DNA from: Rheinheimera sediminis
GTDB lineage: Bacteria > Pseudomonadota > Gammaproteobacteria > Enterobacterales > Alteromonadaceae
Length of the DNA: 64,000 nt
Reading direction: 5' to 3'
Assembly: GCF_004005375.1 (NCBI RefSeq)
Contig: NZ_RZUF01000013.1
Coordinates: 84,862 to 148,861, forward strand
In this document: one piece after another, positions 36,052-45,188 of the stretch
Position numbering within the stretch: position 1 is the stretch's first letter
Layout: the number at the start of each line of letters is the position of its first letter
Position numbers and translations under genes: made by a program
The notes under the pieces: model-generated
Told to the model about the DNA's origin: nothing
The model's input: the letters and a program-made list of their open reading frames with translations, nothing else
Database searches by the model: none

Positions 36052-36954
36052 ATGACTCCGGTGAATTACAATCAACTCTATTATTTTTACCTGGTGGCTG
36101 AACATGGCAGTATTGCCAGAGTCAGTGAACTGTTGCATATCACTCCACAAACGATCAGCGGCCAAATCAGCGCCTTTGAGCATGGTATAGGCACTGCTTT
36201 GTTCTCCCGTCAGGGCAAAAGACTAATTCCTACTGAACTTGGAATTGTGGTGCAACGTTATGCTGCTGATATCTTTCAGCTCGGAGATGAGTTGAAAGCT
36301 GTATTGACCCGCCAGCACAGTAGTTGGCAGAGTTTTAGCGTGGGTATTACCGATGTACTGCCAAAAGCTTTTGTCTATGAAATGCTTAAACCTATTTTAC
36401 AGCTTCCAATTAAACTGATTTGCCGCGAAGGGGAGCAGGCTGGGCTATTGTCCGAGTTAGCCATCAATAAACTGGATATGGTTTTGTCTGATCAACCTAT
36501 TCAGCCTGGCAGTCATGTCAAAGCATACAGCCATTTAGTCACTGAATCTCCTATGGCTGTGTATGCGAGTGAGTCTTTGGCTGAGCAACTCAGTGCTGAT
36601 TTTCCACGCTCCTTACATGATCAGCCTTTTTTATTACAAGGAAAAAAATCTATTATCCGCCAGCAGTTAATAGGATGGTTTAACGAAGTGGAAGTACAGC
36701 CTGATGTAGTGGCTGAATTTGATGACAGTGCTCTGATGCAGGCTTTTGCTCAGCAAGGACTTGGCGCTTTTGCCGCTCCTTTGTTACTGGAAAGTCAGCT
36801 ATTGACCAACTACCGCTTGTTAAAAGTTGGGGTGATCCACAGAGTCACAGAGCGTTTTTATGCGATATCGCCTGAACGTAAACTGACCCATCCGGCCGTA
36901 TTGCAACTGGTAAAGGCGCTGCAACAGGACGGCCGGATCAGTAGTGACAGTTAG
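36052..36954 (+). CDS. nhaR: LysR-family regulator, NhaR-like
   Basis: A 300-residue LysR-type regulator. The N-terminal helix-turn-helix (NYNQLYYFYLVAEHGSIARVSELLHITPQTISGQI) and the later KLDMVLSDQPI, FLLQGKKSIIRQQLIGWFN and AEFDDSALMQAF segments follow E. coli NhaR closely as I recall it. NhaR activates a Na+/H+ antiporter gene in response to sodium. No nhaA lies in this window, so the target is elsewhere or differs. The ATG has only a weak GAGAA upstream. It ends four bases from the convergent chemoreceptor gene. Confidence 0.82.
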   Translation: MTPVNYNQLYYFYLVAEHGSIARVSELLHITPQTISGQISAFEHGIGTALFSRQGKRLIPTELGIVVQRYAADIFQLGDELKAVLTRQHSSWQSFSVGITDVLPKAFVYEMLKPILQLPIKLICREGEQAGLLSELAINKLDMVLSDQPIQPGSHVKAYSHLVTESPMAVYASESLAEQLSADFPRSLHDQPFLLQGKKSIIRQQLIGWFNEVEVQPDVVAEFDDSALMQAFAQQGLGAFAAPLLLESQLLTNYRLLKVGVIHRVTERFYAISPERKLTHPAVLQLVKALQQDGRISSDS

Positions 36955-36958
36955 CTGG

Positions 36959-38173
36959 TTAAGCTGCAGAAAAGGGTTGCAGTTGCTGTTGAGTGCGTTT
37001 AGTCCCCGATAACAACTGCTCTGTGGCCTGATCTATAGCCGCCATTTGTTGATAGGCCAGATTGGTGCCTTGTTCAATTTCGGTCAGATGATGATGGTTT
37101 TGCTCTGAGCTATGCGCCAGTTGCTGCACATGCTGCTGGATATGGTTCAACTGCTGCTGGGCATTTTTTAGCTGCAGCTCCAACTGACTGAAATCGCCAC
37201 TGGTTTGCTGAATTTGTTGCTGAGCTTCTCCAGCCTGTTGTTGCAGCTGTTCTGACTCATTTTTAGTGTCCCTTACCAGCACATCCATTTCATTCAGAAA
37301 TCCTGAGATCTGGCCTGTCGCGCTATTCACTTTAGCGGCCAGAGTACGGACTTCGTCTGCTACTACCGCAAAACCACGGCCAGCTTCACCAGCCCGTGCT
37401 GCTTCAATAGCGGCATTCAGCGCCAAGAGGTTGGTTTGATCAGAGAAGTTTTCCACCATCAATAAAATCTGCCGCACGTTTTCGGCGTTTTTCTGTAAAC
37501 CTGTGACTGTGCCACCAAAATTGGCCAACAGCTGCTCAATTTTATGCAGTTGAGTGGTTAACTGGTTTAGTTGAGTACTGGCTGTTTTGGCGTTATGGAC
37601 AGTGCTAGTGGCCACTTCTATCACTTGGTCGTTGCTTTGCACTATTTCTGACAAACGCTGCAAGGACTGATCGCTTTGAGCGCGGATCTGTTGACTGCTT
37701 TGCTCGGCACCCTGTAATTGGTGCCTGGTACTGTGCACTGCTTCAGCTACTTGCTGGTTGACATGAAAGTTACTGGACGCTTGCTGATGAATATCCCGCA
37801 GCATAGTGGATAACTGATCAACAAATAAATTGTATTGCTCAGATAAAGTGCGGAATTCGTCAAAGGTAAACGCAGGCAAGCGGGTTTTTAAATCGCTGCC
37901 AGCCTGATTCGCTTGTTGTAGTGCATGCACCAGAGCTTTCACCGGCCGCACTATTAAGTGCATCAGATAGCCTATGGTAAAGATAAAAGCCCCGGTGCCG
38001 AGGATCAGGATCCACCACCAGCTTTGGCCTGCGCTGCCTTCATTCGGATAAGCCGCGAACATGGCCAGCCAGAAAATCAGTGTTAAGAAGCCAATATTGC
38101 CGACAATTTTTAATGTCAGGCTATAAAAAAACTGCCGCTCAACCGCACTGTAAATATCGTTAAATATGCTCAT
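36959..38173 (-). CDS. Methyl-accepting chemotaxis protein with minimal periplasmic loop
   Basis: A 404-residue receptor whose two membrane helices (~24-45 and ~52-75) are separated by only ~10 residues ([10 protein letters not shown]), so it has no periplasmic sensor domain. A HAMP-like linker ([15 protein letters not shown]) leads to the signalling domain with the tip [20 protein letters not shown]. It lacks a PAS domain, so any sensing would be through the membrane, HAMP or partners. The cytoplasmic coil is very Gln-rich. AGGAC precedes the ATG. Confidence 0.9.
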   Translation of the reverse strand: MSIFNDIYSAVERQFFYSLTLKIVGNIGFLTLIFWLAMFAAYPNEGSAGQSWWWILILGTGAFIFTIGYLMHLIVRPVKALVHALQQANQAGSDLKTRLPAFTFDEFRTLSEQYNLFVDQLSTMLRDIHQQASSNFHVNQQVAEAVHSTRHQLQGAEQSSQQIRAQSDQSLQRLSEIVQSNDQVIEVATSTVHNAKTASTQLNQLTTQLHKIEQLLANFGGTVTGLQKNAENVRQILLMVENFSDQTNLLALNAAIEAARAGEAGRGFAVVADEVRTLAAKVNSATGQISGFLNEMDVLVRDTKNESEQLQQQAGEAQQQIQQTSGDFSQLELQLKNAQQQLNHIQQHVQQLAHSSEQNHHHLTEIEQGTNLAYQQMAAIDQATEQLLSGTKRTQQQLQPFSAA

Positions 38174-38319
38174 GTCCTGACTCTCAGTCTAAGTTACAAA
38201 CCCAATTGCTGACGTTGAACTATAAACCATTATGGAAAAGATTTTATTGTTCTGAGTCATACCATAACCAGTTTTTCCAGATTTTTTAAGTGCATAGCGC
38301 AGATTGTTTTTATACAATG

Positions 38320-38337
38320 CGTATATGAATCGTATAT
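38320..38337. promoter_or_regulatory. Direct repeats CGTATAT before the ParD-like gene
   Basis: CGTATAT occurs at 38320-38326 and again at 38331-38337, 11 bases apart (one helical turn), ending 11 bases before the ParD-like ATG. Ribbon-helix-helix proteins often bind tandem half-sites in their own promoter, so this is a candidate autoregulatory operator. Confidence 0.4.
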
Positions 38338-38348
38338 AGGTTGTATCT

Positions 38349-38579
38349 ATGGGTATAGTCAAAATATCGGACGACCTGCATCAGGACCTGCGCGAAGCCA
38401 GCAAAGTGATGGCGCGTTCGATCAATGCGCAGGCTGAATTCTGGATCAGAGTGGGTATGCTTGCTGAATTAAATCCGCAACACAGTTACCAGGAATTGTG
38501 TCGAAAATTGCTGAAGAATAAATCATCCACTTTGCAGGACTTGCTAAATGAACTCGATCCATCTGAAAACCCCGGTTGA
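38349..38579 (+). CDS. ParD-like ribbon-helix-helix protein
   Basis: A 76-residue protein of the ParD-like antitoxin type. The N-terminus MGIVKISDDLHQDLREASKVMARSI fits a beta-strand plus two-helix ribbon-helix-helix DNA-binding fold, and SINAQAEFWIRVGMLAELNP is typical of this family. No ParE- or RelE-type toxin follows. Instead the 3' end overlaps a methionine aminopeptidase gene by 32 bases. The predicted role is an autoregulating DNA-binding partner of that gene. Confidence 0.8.
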   Translation: MGIVKISDDLHQDLREASKVMARSINAQAEFWIRVGMLAELNPQHSYQELCRKLLKNKSSTLQDLLNELDPSENPG

Positions 38580-39342
38580 ACTCGAGATCCAACGCAAAGC
38601 CGGGCAGTTACTGGTGCAGGTTTTTCTGATGCTCGATGAGCTGGTTAAGCCTGGTGTCAGCACTATGCAAATTAATGATGCAGTCGAAGCTTTTATCCGT
38701 GGACCGCTGGGCGCGAGGCCAGCGAGTAAAGGTCAGTATGATTATTTGTATGTGTTGAACAGCTCGATCAACGAGGTGGTCTGTCATGGTATACCTAAAC
38801 AGACGGACATTCTCAAAGAGGGCGATATTGTGAATCTGGACATAACGCTGGAAAAAGATGGTTTTATAGCCGATTCCAGCAAAATGTATTGTATTGGCAA
38901 GGTCAGTTCATTTGCGCAGAAACTGGTGGATGTGACCTATAAGGCACTGTGGCAGGGCATTTATCAGGTGAAACCCGGTGCTCGTTTAGGAGATATAGCC
39001 GCAGCTGTGCAACAGTGCGCTGAACAGCATGGTTATTCGGTGGTGAGGGAATACTGTGGTCATGGTATAGGCCGTGAAATGCACGAAGAGCCACAAATTC
39101 TGCATTATGGTAAGGCTGGCACAGGCCTGACGTTAAAACCCGGCATGGTGTTTACCATAGAGCCTATGATCAATCAGGGCGACAGGCGCATTAAACAAAA
39201 ATCCGACGGTTGGACAGTGGTCACCAAAGATAAAAAACTCTCTGCGCAGTGGGAGCACACCATAGCGGTCACTGACACAGGTTTTTCCGTACTGACATTA
39301 AGGCCTGAAGAGCAGCATCTGGTTTTGGCTACTGCAGTATAA
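38548..39342 (+). CDS. map: Type I methionine aminopeptidase linked to a ParD-like gene
   Basis: Removes N-terminal methionine from proteins, 264 residues, as long as E. coli MetAP. All five metal ligands are in place: Asp98 (NLDIT), Asp109 (IADSSKMY), His172 (GHGIGREMHEEP), Glu205 (TIEPMI) and Glu236 (QWEHT), each one residue off the E. coli numbering. It should therefore be active. It begins inside the ParD-like gene, with AGGA eight bases upstream, so translation is coupled. It is not next to rpsB, the frequent context of housekeeping map, so it may be a second copy with a special role. Confidence 0.92.
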   Translation: MNSIHLKTPVELEIQRKAGQLLVQVFLMLDELVKPGVSTMQINDAVEAFIRGPLGARPASKGQYDYLYVLNSSINEVVCHGIPKQTDILKEGDIVNLDITLEKDGFIADSSKMYCIGKVSSFAQKLVDVTYKALWQGIYQVKPGARLGDIAAAVQQCAEQHGYSVVREYCGHGIGREMHEEPQILHYGKAGTGLTLKPGMVFTIEPMINQGDRRIKQKSDGWTVVTKDKKLSAQWEHTIAVTDTGFSVLTLRPEEQHLVLATAV

Positions 39343-39803
39343 CGAGGAGCATATTGACTGCTGCAGACTCCATAGGTGTAGCTAAAGCCTCGGCTTTTTT
39401 ACAACATATAAAAATGACAGAGTCTTGCCAGTGCGCGAAGGGCAGCAGAACTACTGGCTTTGTAACAACTTGCAATCGCGATTGTTAGACTTGAAATGAC
39501 AAAACCGGACTCAGTGCCACAGGCCTGCGCCCTGAGCAGAGCAGCTGTTAAAACCAGACTCCCGGTTGGCAGATGCTATAGGCCAGAGTGCTGTTACTTT
39601 GTTTGAGTTGGCGCACTTGATACGACAAAAATAGCTGGATAAACTCCGGTGTCACATAGTTAAACTCTCCCTATAATCTTTGAGCCTGATCAAAGACTTA
39701 GGCTTTGTTCGAAAAATTGTGCAAATTTTCGTCGAAAATAGCTTGCCTGTTGGCTGATGTTTCACCACTATGACAGTCGCTTTTTCTTCAAGGAGTGACT
39801 GCC
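39343..39803. other. Spacer downstream of map
   Basis: A 461-base stretch with no confident gene. It has a TTG-started 44-codon frame at 39354-39488 behind GAGGAG, a weak hairpin with T6 at 39383-39400, and the 12-bp palindrome CAATCGCGATTG at 39473-39484. Confidence 0.45.
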
Positions 39804-40004
39804 ATGACATCGAGCTTTATGCTTGCAGTGCATTTGAAAACTGCACAACAATTCAAAGAACAAGGCCATGATTTGCAGTATGTGGTAAAGCATTTTCACA
39901 AAGTGGGCATACCGGAAGATGAAATACCGGAACTGCTGCCCCTGTTGGGTTTTGCTCTGGACGCCGATCCTTTGGCTTTACGCAGTACAAGCCACAAAGA
40001 CTGA
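39804..40004 (+). CDS. Small protein of unknown function
   Basis: A 66-residue cytoplasmic protein I do not recognise. It is helical at the N-terminus (SSFMLAVHLKTAQQFKEQG) with a PEDEIPELLPLLG turn near the middle. A clear AAGGAG stands eight bases before the ATG at 39804, and a terminator follows the stop, so it looks like a real single-gene unit. Confidence 0.7.
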   Translation: MTSSFMLAVHLKTAQQFKEQGHDLQYVVKHFHKVGIPEDEIPELLPLLGFALDADPLALRSTSHKD

Positions 40005-40013
40005 CTTCAAATG

Positions 40014-40040
40014 AAAACGCTACCTAAAAGGTGGCGTTTT
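40014..40040 (+). terminator. Terminator after the 66-residue gene
   Basis: AAAACGCTACCT pairs with AGGTGGCGTTTT (one G-T pair) over a 3-base loop, ending in TTTT on the plus strand ten bases after the stop. Confidence 0.7.
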
Positions 40041-40069
40041 ACTCTGTTTAGCAAAGGCACTGTTGTAGT

Positions 40070-40094
40070 AAAAAAACAGGCCCATTCGGGCCTG
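40070..40094 (-). terminator. Terminator of the Ca2+/Na+ antiporter gene
   Basis: CAGGCCC / GGGCCTG form a 7-bp stem with a 4-base loop. The minus strand runs into T7 immediately after, 25 bases beyond the antiporter stop. Confidence 0.85.
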
Positions 40095-40119
40095 CTATTG
40101 AGAATATAAGCCTTTATGA

Positions 40120-41190
40120 TCAAACGGCTTTTCTATTTTTTATCCTGTCGTGGATAAACGAAGCGGCAACATAAAACACCACCAACGGCAGCAGGCCAAA
40201 TAAGATACCTTGCTGCAACTCTGTTAAATACGCCTCTTTTAATGCCACAGCGACCAGATACCAGGTGTAGGCGATATACAGCAGCATAAATAACAAACCT
40301 TCTATGCGGTTCAGTACTGAGCCGATGAAAAACAGTGGTACACAAAGCACAGCTACAGCCACCATCACTGGAATGTCGACTGTTGCCATATGTTCGCCTG
40401 CCAGCAAAGGAATCGGAGATACAACGCCTGATATACCCAGCACACAAAGAATATTAAAAATATTACTACCCACCACATTGCCTACTGCTATATCACGTTC
40501 GCCTCTTAAGGTGGCCACCACTGAGGTCACCACTTCAGGTAAAGAGGTGCCCGCTGCAATAATAGTCAGACCAATCACTGCCTCATTTACTCCCAGGGCG
40601 CGGGCAATTTCCACTGCACTGTCGACCAAAAAACGAGAGCCTAAAACTAACAGCACTAAACCGCCTAACAATAACAGCAGATTTTGCCAGGTTGGAACTT
40701 TGGCTTTGAGCATTTCCTCTACTTCTTCATCTACTGTGTCCACTCCCTGAGCTTTGCCCTGACGGAATAAAAACCAGGTATAGCTAACCAGACCAAAGGC
40801 CAGAATAGCAGCTTCGATACGAGTAATAGCTCCGTCAAAAGTCATCCACATGGCAAGGATTGATACTAATACCATAATAGGCACGTCTTGACGGATCAGT
40901 TGGCGCGAGATAACTAAAGGCGAAATCATCGCTGCTGCACCCAAAATAAACAGCACATTAAAGATGTTACTGCCCACTGCGTTGGCGATAGCCAGTTCAG
41001 CCTGACCAGAATAAGCAGCTTTGACACTGACAGCCAATTCAGGTGCACTGGTGCCAAAAGCTACCACTGTTAAACCAATGACCAAAGCCGGAATGCCAAA
41101 AGAGCCAGCCAAACGCGCTGCGCCTTTGACCAACAAATCCGCACCAACGACCAACAATACCAGGCCGACCACCAACAAAAACCAGGTCAT
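40120..41190 (-). CDS. CaCA-family calcium/sodium antiporter (YrbG-like)
   Basis: Inner-membrane exchanger of 356 residues with about ten helices. It shows the two inverted alpha-repeats of the CaCA family: VVAFGTSAPELAVSVKA (~44-60) and IIAAGTSLPEVVTSVVA (~210-226), each followed by NAVGSNIFN / NVVGSNIFN. The acidic residues in these repeats bind cations. It likely exports Ca2+ against Na+ or H+ entry. An acidic loop (DTVDEEVEEM) lies between the halves. GGAG precedes the ATG. Confidence 0.9.
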   Translation of the reverse strand: MTWFLLVVGLVLLVVGADLLVKGAARLAGSFGIPALVIGLTVVAFGTSAPELAVSVKAAYSGQAELAIANAVGSNIFNVLFILGAAAMISPLVISRQLIRQDVPIMVLVSILAMWMTFDGAITRIEAAILAFGLVSYTWFLFRQGKAQGVDTVDEEVEEMLKAKVPTWQNLLLLLGGLVLLVLGSRFLVDSAVEIARALGVNEAVIGLTIIAAGTSLPEVVTSVVATLRGERDIAVGNVVGSNIFNILCVLGISGVVSPIPLLAGEHMATVDIPVMVAVAVLCVPLFFIGSVLNRIEGLLFMLLYIAYTWYLVAVALKEAYLTELQQGILFGLLPLVVFYVAASFIHDRIKNRKAV

Positions 41191-41323
41191 TTTTCACTCC
41201 GTCATATGATTTCAATTGGCCGCTAATTTAAAGGAAAATCAACTAACAAGGAAGGGTGCAGCCGGATTAAAAAAAGGGGCCACTTGTCATGGCTGCTGCC
41301 TGCTCTTTTCCGGCAGAAATAAC

Positions 41324-41348
41324 AAGACCCGTTGCTCAGGCGGGTCTT
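41324..41348. terminator. Terminator after the DUF4397-like lipoprotein gene
   Basis: AAGACCCG / CGGGTCTT give an 8-bp stem with a 9-base loop, 22 bases beyond the stop of the minus-strand lipoprotein gene. The T-tracts on either side are short. Confidence 0.6.
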
Positions 41349-41369
41349 TGTTAAAGCGTCAAAGTCTGT

Positions 41370-42725
41370 TTAATACTGCAAGCTTAGTTTATAACCAGTT
41401 TCTGTGTCTGGGTCTTTTTCAGCAACCAGCAGGTAAGTACTACCTTGTATAAATTCAATTTCGTCAGTTTGGGCCAGCAAGGTTTTGTTATTGTTTAAAT
41501 CTTTGCGTACCAACAATATGCTGTAGCTATCGAGCGGCAAAGTGATACTGGCGCTGGTGGCGTCATTAATACTACTGATGTAGTAAGAGGTAGTTTCCAT
41601 AGTTTTGCCTGGTGGTACAAAATAAATACTGACGTTGTCAAAGTCGGGTACCACGTTGACCACGTTAAAGACAAAGTCGTATACCTGCGGAGTGGCGCTG
41701 TCTGTGACTGCTAATACAGTAGGTTGATTATTTTCATCCCGATAAAACACCAGACTTTTGCTCTGGCCCTGATTCAAGGTTAGTAAGCCATTCGGGATCT
41801 GGCTGGAGCCTTCATTCGCTGTCAGCGTTACCCGGTAATCTCCATGTGGAATTTCAACATAAGAGGTCAAAGTATCAGCTGCTAAATCAGTAAAAACCGG
41901 AGTACCGCTGGTACTGCCTGTGTAAATTTGAGCTGGATCTAAATCGTTTATGCTGTTATAAACTCTGAACTGAGCATTACTATTAATGTCTTCAAGCGGA
42001 TAGACTGAGGTGGTATTGCCTATCACATCCAGTGCAATTTTACGTTTTAAAGGGCCTGCATTGTCACGTAAAGCCAAGACATACTCTGTTTCGTAGCTGA
42101 AGGTGTAAACAGGGCTTTGCAGCACAACAGTTTTGCTGCCAGCGTCAGTTAAATACAAAATGTAGCTGCCACTATCAAAAGTATAAGCCTCGCTAAAGCC
42201 ATGCTGACCTGCAGTGGCGACAAAGTCTGCGTCATCAAAGTCTTCTGTTGAGCTACTGATGTACAGATCCATGCTTTTGTTTTCTGCCAGTAAGTTGGCA
42301 AAATAGATTTTAAACTGATCATCCAGCTCATCATCCCGCAAAAAGCTCAGGTTCAGGATTTTGGGGGCTTCGTAGTTATCGACCATAAAAAGTACAGTTT
42401 TCTGGCTGGTTTTCATACTGACCTGACCTTCCAGCACTGTCTGAATATCACCGCTGTTGTCTGTGTAACTAAAAGCCAGAGCATAAGTTTCAGTATTGAC
42501 GGTAAGCAGAGAGGTGGCATCGCCAAAAGTAGCTGTACCCAGAGTGCTTTCAACCTCATCGCTATCGGTTAAGGTCAGGGTGGTGGTGGCACTATTGGCA
42601 GAGCCATTGTAAAACTGCAGGTAACTGCTGGGGTAAGTGTCATTGCCCTCTGACGAGCTACTGCCGCCGCAGGCAGACAATAATACAAGGCTGGTGATAG
42701 GAAGAATAAGCTGACGTAACAACAT
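41370..42725 (-). CDS. Lipoprotein with DUF4397-like repeats
   Basis: A 451-residue lipoprotein (lipobox LSAC in SLVLLSACGGSSSS). The mature part reads as repeated beta-sandwich units with phrases like YLQFYNGSANSA, FRVYNSINDL and VEIPHGDYRVTLT, the style of DUF4397 domains. It is acidic and rich in Ser, Thr and Asp, as in surface-exposed proteins of this group. Function is unknown. AGGA lies 13 bases before the ATG, rather far. Confidence 0.72.
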   Translation of the reverse strand: MLLRQLILPITSLVLLSACGGSSSSEGNDTYPSSYLQFYNGSANSATTTLTLTDSDEVESTLGTATFGDATSLLTVNTETYALAFSYTDNSGDIQTVLEGQVSMKTSQKTVLFMVDNYEAPKILNLSFLRDDELDDQFKIYFANLLAENKSMDLYISSSTEDFDDADFVATAGQHGFSEAYTFDSGSYILYLTDAGSKTVVLQSPVYTFSYETEYVLALRDNAGPLKRKIALDVIGNTTSVYPLEDINSNAQFRVYNSINDLDPAQIYTGSTSGTPVFTDLAADTLTSYVEIPHGDYRVTLTANEGSSQIPNGLLTLNQGQSKSLVFYRDENNQPTVLAVTDSATPQVYDFVFNVVNVVPDFDNVSIYFVPPGKTMETTSYYISSINDATSASITLPLDSYSILLVRKDLNNNKTLLAQTDEIEFIQGSTYLLVAEKDPDTETGYKLSLQY

Positions 42726-42779
42726 AGTAGTTTTCTTGTCCTGTGAGAATAAATACCGTCATCAGAACAAAAAAATAAC

Positions 42780-42803
42780 GCCGGGTTCAGGTCTTTACCC
42801 GGC
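42780..42803 (-). terminator. Terminator of the ATM1-type exporter gene
   Basis: GCCGGGT / ACCCGGC form a 7-bp stem. The minus strand continues GTTATTTTTTT, 34 bases past the exporter stop. Confidence 0.7.
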
Positions 42804-42836
42804 ATTTACTCAGCTTAACCTATCTTAATTCAGGCT

Positions 42837-44648
42837 TTACTCTGCTTTAGTTTTAGCCTCTTGTTGTTTGGCCCATAACTGTGCATAAAGGCCCTGCTGA
42901 GCCAGCAGTTCCTGATGTGTGCCAGCTTCTGCTACTTCTCCTTGTTGTAGCACCAGTATCTTGTCTGCATCTATGATAGTGGACAGTCTGTGAGCTATCA
43001 CCACTGAGGTATGGTGTTTTGCCAGCTCGCGCAGAGCCTGCAAAATGGCGGCTTCTGAGTGAGAATCCAAGGCTGAGGTGGCTTCATCAAAAATCAGAAT
43101 AGGGGAGCCTTTTAGCAGCACGCGAGCTATGGCTATACGCTGTTTTTCACCGCCAGATACTTTTAAGCCCCTTTCACCCACTAAGGTTTGATCACCTTGT
43201 GGCAAACTTTGAATAAAGCTATCCAGATGAGCCAGCTTGATCACCTGATCCACTTCGGCCTCACTGGCATCAGGTTTACCGTAGCGAATGTTTTCCCTGA
43301 TACTGGTGTTAAACAGCACAGTATCCTGCGGCACTATGGCAATACTTTGGCGTAACGAGCTTTGGGTGACATCACGTACGTCTTGTCCGTCAATGCAAAT
43401 ACTGCCGTTTTGTATATCGTAAAAGCGGTATAAAAGCCTGGCTATGGTGCTTTTTCCTGCACCTGAAGCGCCCACTATCGCCAGTTTTTGGCCTGGTTCT
43501 ACCATAAAACTTAAGCCATTCAGGATAGGACGGCCTGGCTGATAACTAAAATGTACCTGATTAAACTCAATGCGGCCTTGTTGTAACTGCAGCTCCGGCG
43601 CATTGGTTTTATCTTTAATCTGAGCTTCTTTTTTCAACAGACCCAGCATGTTTTCCAGATCGGTTAAGGATCGGCGGATTTCACGATAAACAAAACCTAA
43701 AAAGTTCAAAGGGATAAATAGCTGCAGCATATAGGCGTTGACCATGGCTAAGTCACCTAAGGTTAGCTCTTTGTTAAGCACTCCTTTGGCCGCCATCCAC
43801 ATCATTAAGGTAATAGCTAAAGCAATAATCAGAGCCTGGCCAGAGTTTAATGCCAGAAGCGACATACGGTTTTTTAGTTTGGCTTGCTCCCAATTGGCTA
43901 AAAACTGATCGTAAGTGCGCTCTTCATAAGCTTCGTTATTGAAGTATTTGACTGTTTCATAGTTCAGCAGGCTATCGACCGCTCTGCTGTTGGTGGCTGA
44001 GTCGGCCTGATTGGCTTCACGTATGTATTTGTTGCGCCACTCTGTAACATAAAAAGTGAAAGCCACATACAAAGCCACAGCGACAAAAGTCAGCACTGCA
44101 TACCAGTACGAAAACAGCAGGGCAAAAATCACTGCGACCAGCAGAATTTCCAGCAGGGTAGGTACTATATTGAACATTAAAAACCGCATCAGAAAACTAA
44201 TGCCGTTAGTGCCTCTTTCTATATCGCGGCTGATGCCACCGGTTTGGCGGTCTAAATGAAAACTCAGTTCCAGTTGGTGTAAATGATTAAATACCCGCAG
44301 GCCCACTTTACGCATGGCATGCTCAGTCACTCTGCTAAAAAGTGCGTCCCGTATTTCACCAAAAAAGACCGAGCCAAAACGTAACAGGCCATAAAACAAT
44401 AAAAAGGCCAAGGGCAAACTCAACACAGAGTTTAAGCTGGGATCTAAATCATCAATGATAAGTTTCAGTGCGTAAGGCAGATATAAAGTAGCTGCTTTGG
44501 CTGCCAAAAGTGCAGCCAAAGCGAGTAATACCCGGCCTTTAAAGGCCCAGATGTAGGGCCACATATACTCTACTGTTTGTTTAAGATTAAGAGCCTCAGC
44601 CTGTTTTGCTGCATCAGCTCTTTTGGCCGCTGTTCCCATACCACGCAT
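42837..44648 (-). CDS. ATM1-type ABC exporter
   Basis: A 603-residue half-transporter, expected to act as a homodimer in the inner membrane. Six helices are followed by an ATPase domain with Walker A VGASGAGKSTIARLL, signature VSGGEKQRIAIARVLL, Walker B ILIFDEATSALD and H-loop IAHRLSTI. The phrases FHLDRQTGGISRDIERG and NYETVKYFNNEAYE are hallmarks of the ATM1/HMT1 branch. In bacteria that branch exports glutathione-linked metal or sulfur compounds. Two possible ATG starts lie nine bases apart at 44648 and 44639. ppnP lies upstream on the same strand. Confidence 0.9.
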   Translation of the reverse strand: MRGMGTAAKRADAAKQAEALNLKQTVEYMWPYIWAFKGRVLLALAALLAAKAATLYLPYALKLIIDDLDPSLNSVLSLPLAFLLFYGLLRFGSVFFGEIRDALFSRVTEHAMRKVGLRVFNHLHQLELSFHLDRQTGGISRDIERGTNGISFLMRFLMFNIVPTLLEILLVAVIFALLFSYWYAVLTFVAVALYVAFTFYVTEWRNKYIREANQADSATNSRAVDSLLNYETVKYFNNEAYEERTYDQFLANWEQAKLKNRMSLLALNSGQALIIALAITLMMWMAAKGVLNKELTLGDLAMVNAYMLQLFIPLNFLGFVYREIRRSLTDLENMLGLLKKEAQIKDKTNAPELQLQQGRIEFNQVHFSYQPGRPILNGLSFMVEPGQKLAIVGASGAGKSTIARLLYRFYDIQNGSICIDGQDVRDVTQSSLRQSIAIVPQDTVLFNTSIRENIRYGKPDASEAEVDQVIKLAHLDSFIQSLPQGDQTLVGERGLKVSGGEKQRIAIARVLLKGSPILIFDEATSALDSHSEAAILQALRELAKHHTSVVIAHRLSTIIDADKILVLQQGEVAEAGTHQELLAQQGLYAQLWAKQQEAKTKAE

Positions 44649-44694
44649 AAATCAGATCATCCTGAATGGGCCCGGCCTTTGGTCGATCCGGGCT

Positions 44695-44976
44695 TTAACT
44701 GTAAGTGCAAAGATAAGCCGTGTCAGTTTCAACTTTTAGCTGAAATTTTGCCTGTGCAGGCACTTCAAACGCAGCTCCGCGCGCAAAGGTTTGCCATTCT
44801 GCCTGGCCTGGCAATAATACGGTTAAAGCGCCGCTAATCACAGTTAAAACTTCATGTTGGCTGGTACCAAATTCGTACTCACCTGGCGCCATTACCCCCA
44901 CTGTGGCAGGTAATTGTTCGCCCTGAAAAGCGATTGAGGTTACGTTGCCGTCAAAATAACTATTTACTTTAAACAT
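44695..44976 (-). CDS. ppnP: Pyrimidine/purine nucleoside phosphorylase PpnP
   Basis: A 93-residue cupin-fold enzyme (DUF1255, YaiE) that phosphorolyses several nucleosides to base and ribose-1-phosphate. Residues [43 protein letters not shown] and the final AYLCTYS match the family along its full length. AAGGAG precedes the ATG. It lies 46 bases upstream of the ATM1-type exporter and may share its transcript. Confidence 0.95.
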   Translation of the reverse strand: MFKVNSYFDGNVTSIAFQGEQLPATVGVMAPGEYEFGTSQHEVLTVISGALTVLLPGQAEWQTFARGAAFEVPAQAKFQLKVETDTAYLCTYS

Positions 44977-45188
44977 CTGGTTTTACTCCTTTGAAATACT
45001 GATTTCAGTTAACCCTATTTCTATTTTGAAATAAAGAGATTTCTGGGTGTTTAGAAGTCTAAATGCGAAAGAAGGGAAGTTGCAAATGACACGGGCTTTT
45101 TCTCAAACTCTTGCTATACCTTAAAAGCACGCTCAATAAATTTTCTCTAAGTTATTGAAATTAGTTCTTAATCAGCATCGGAGTTTTT

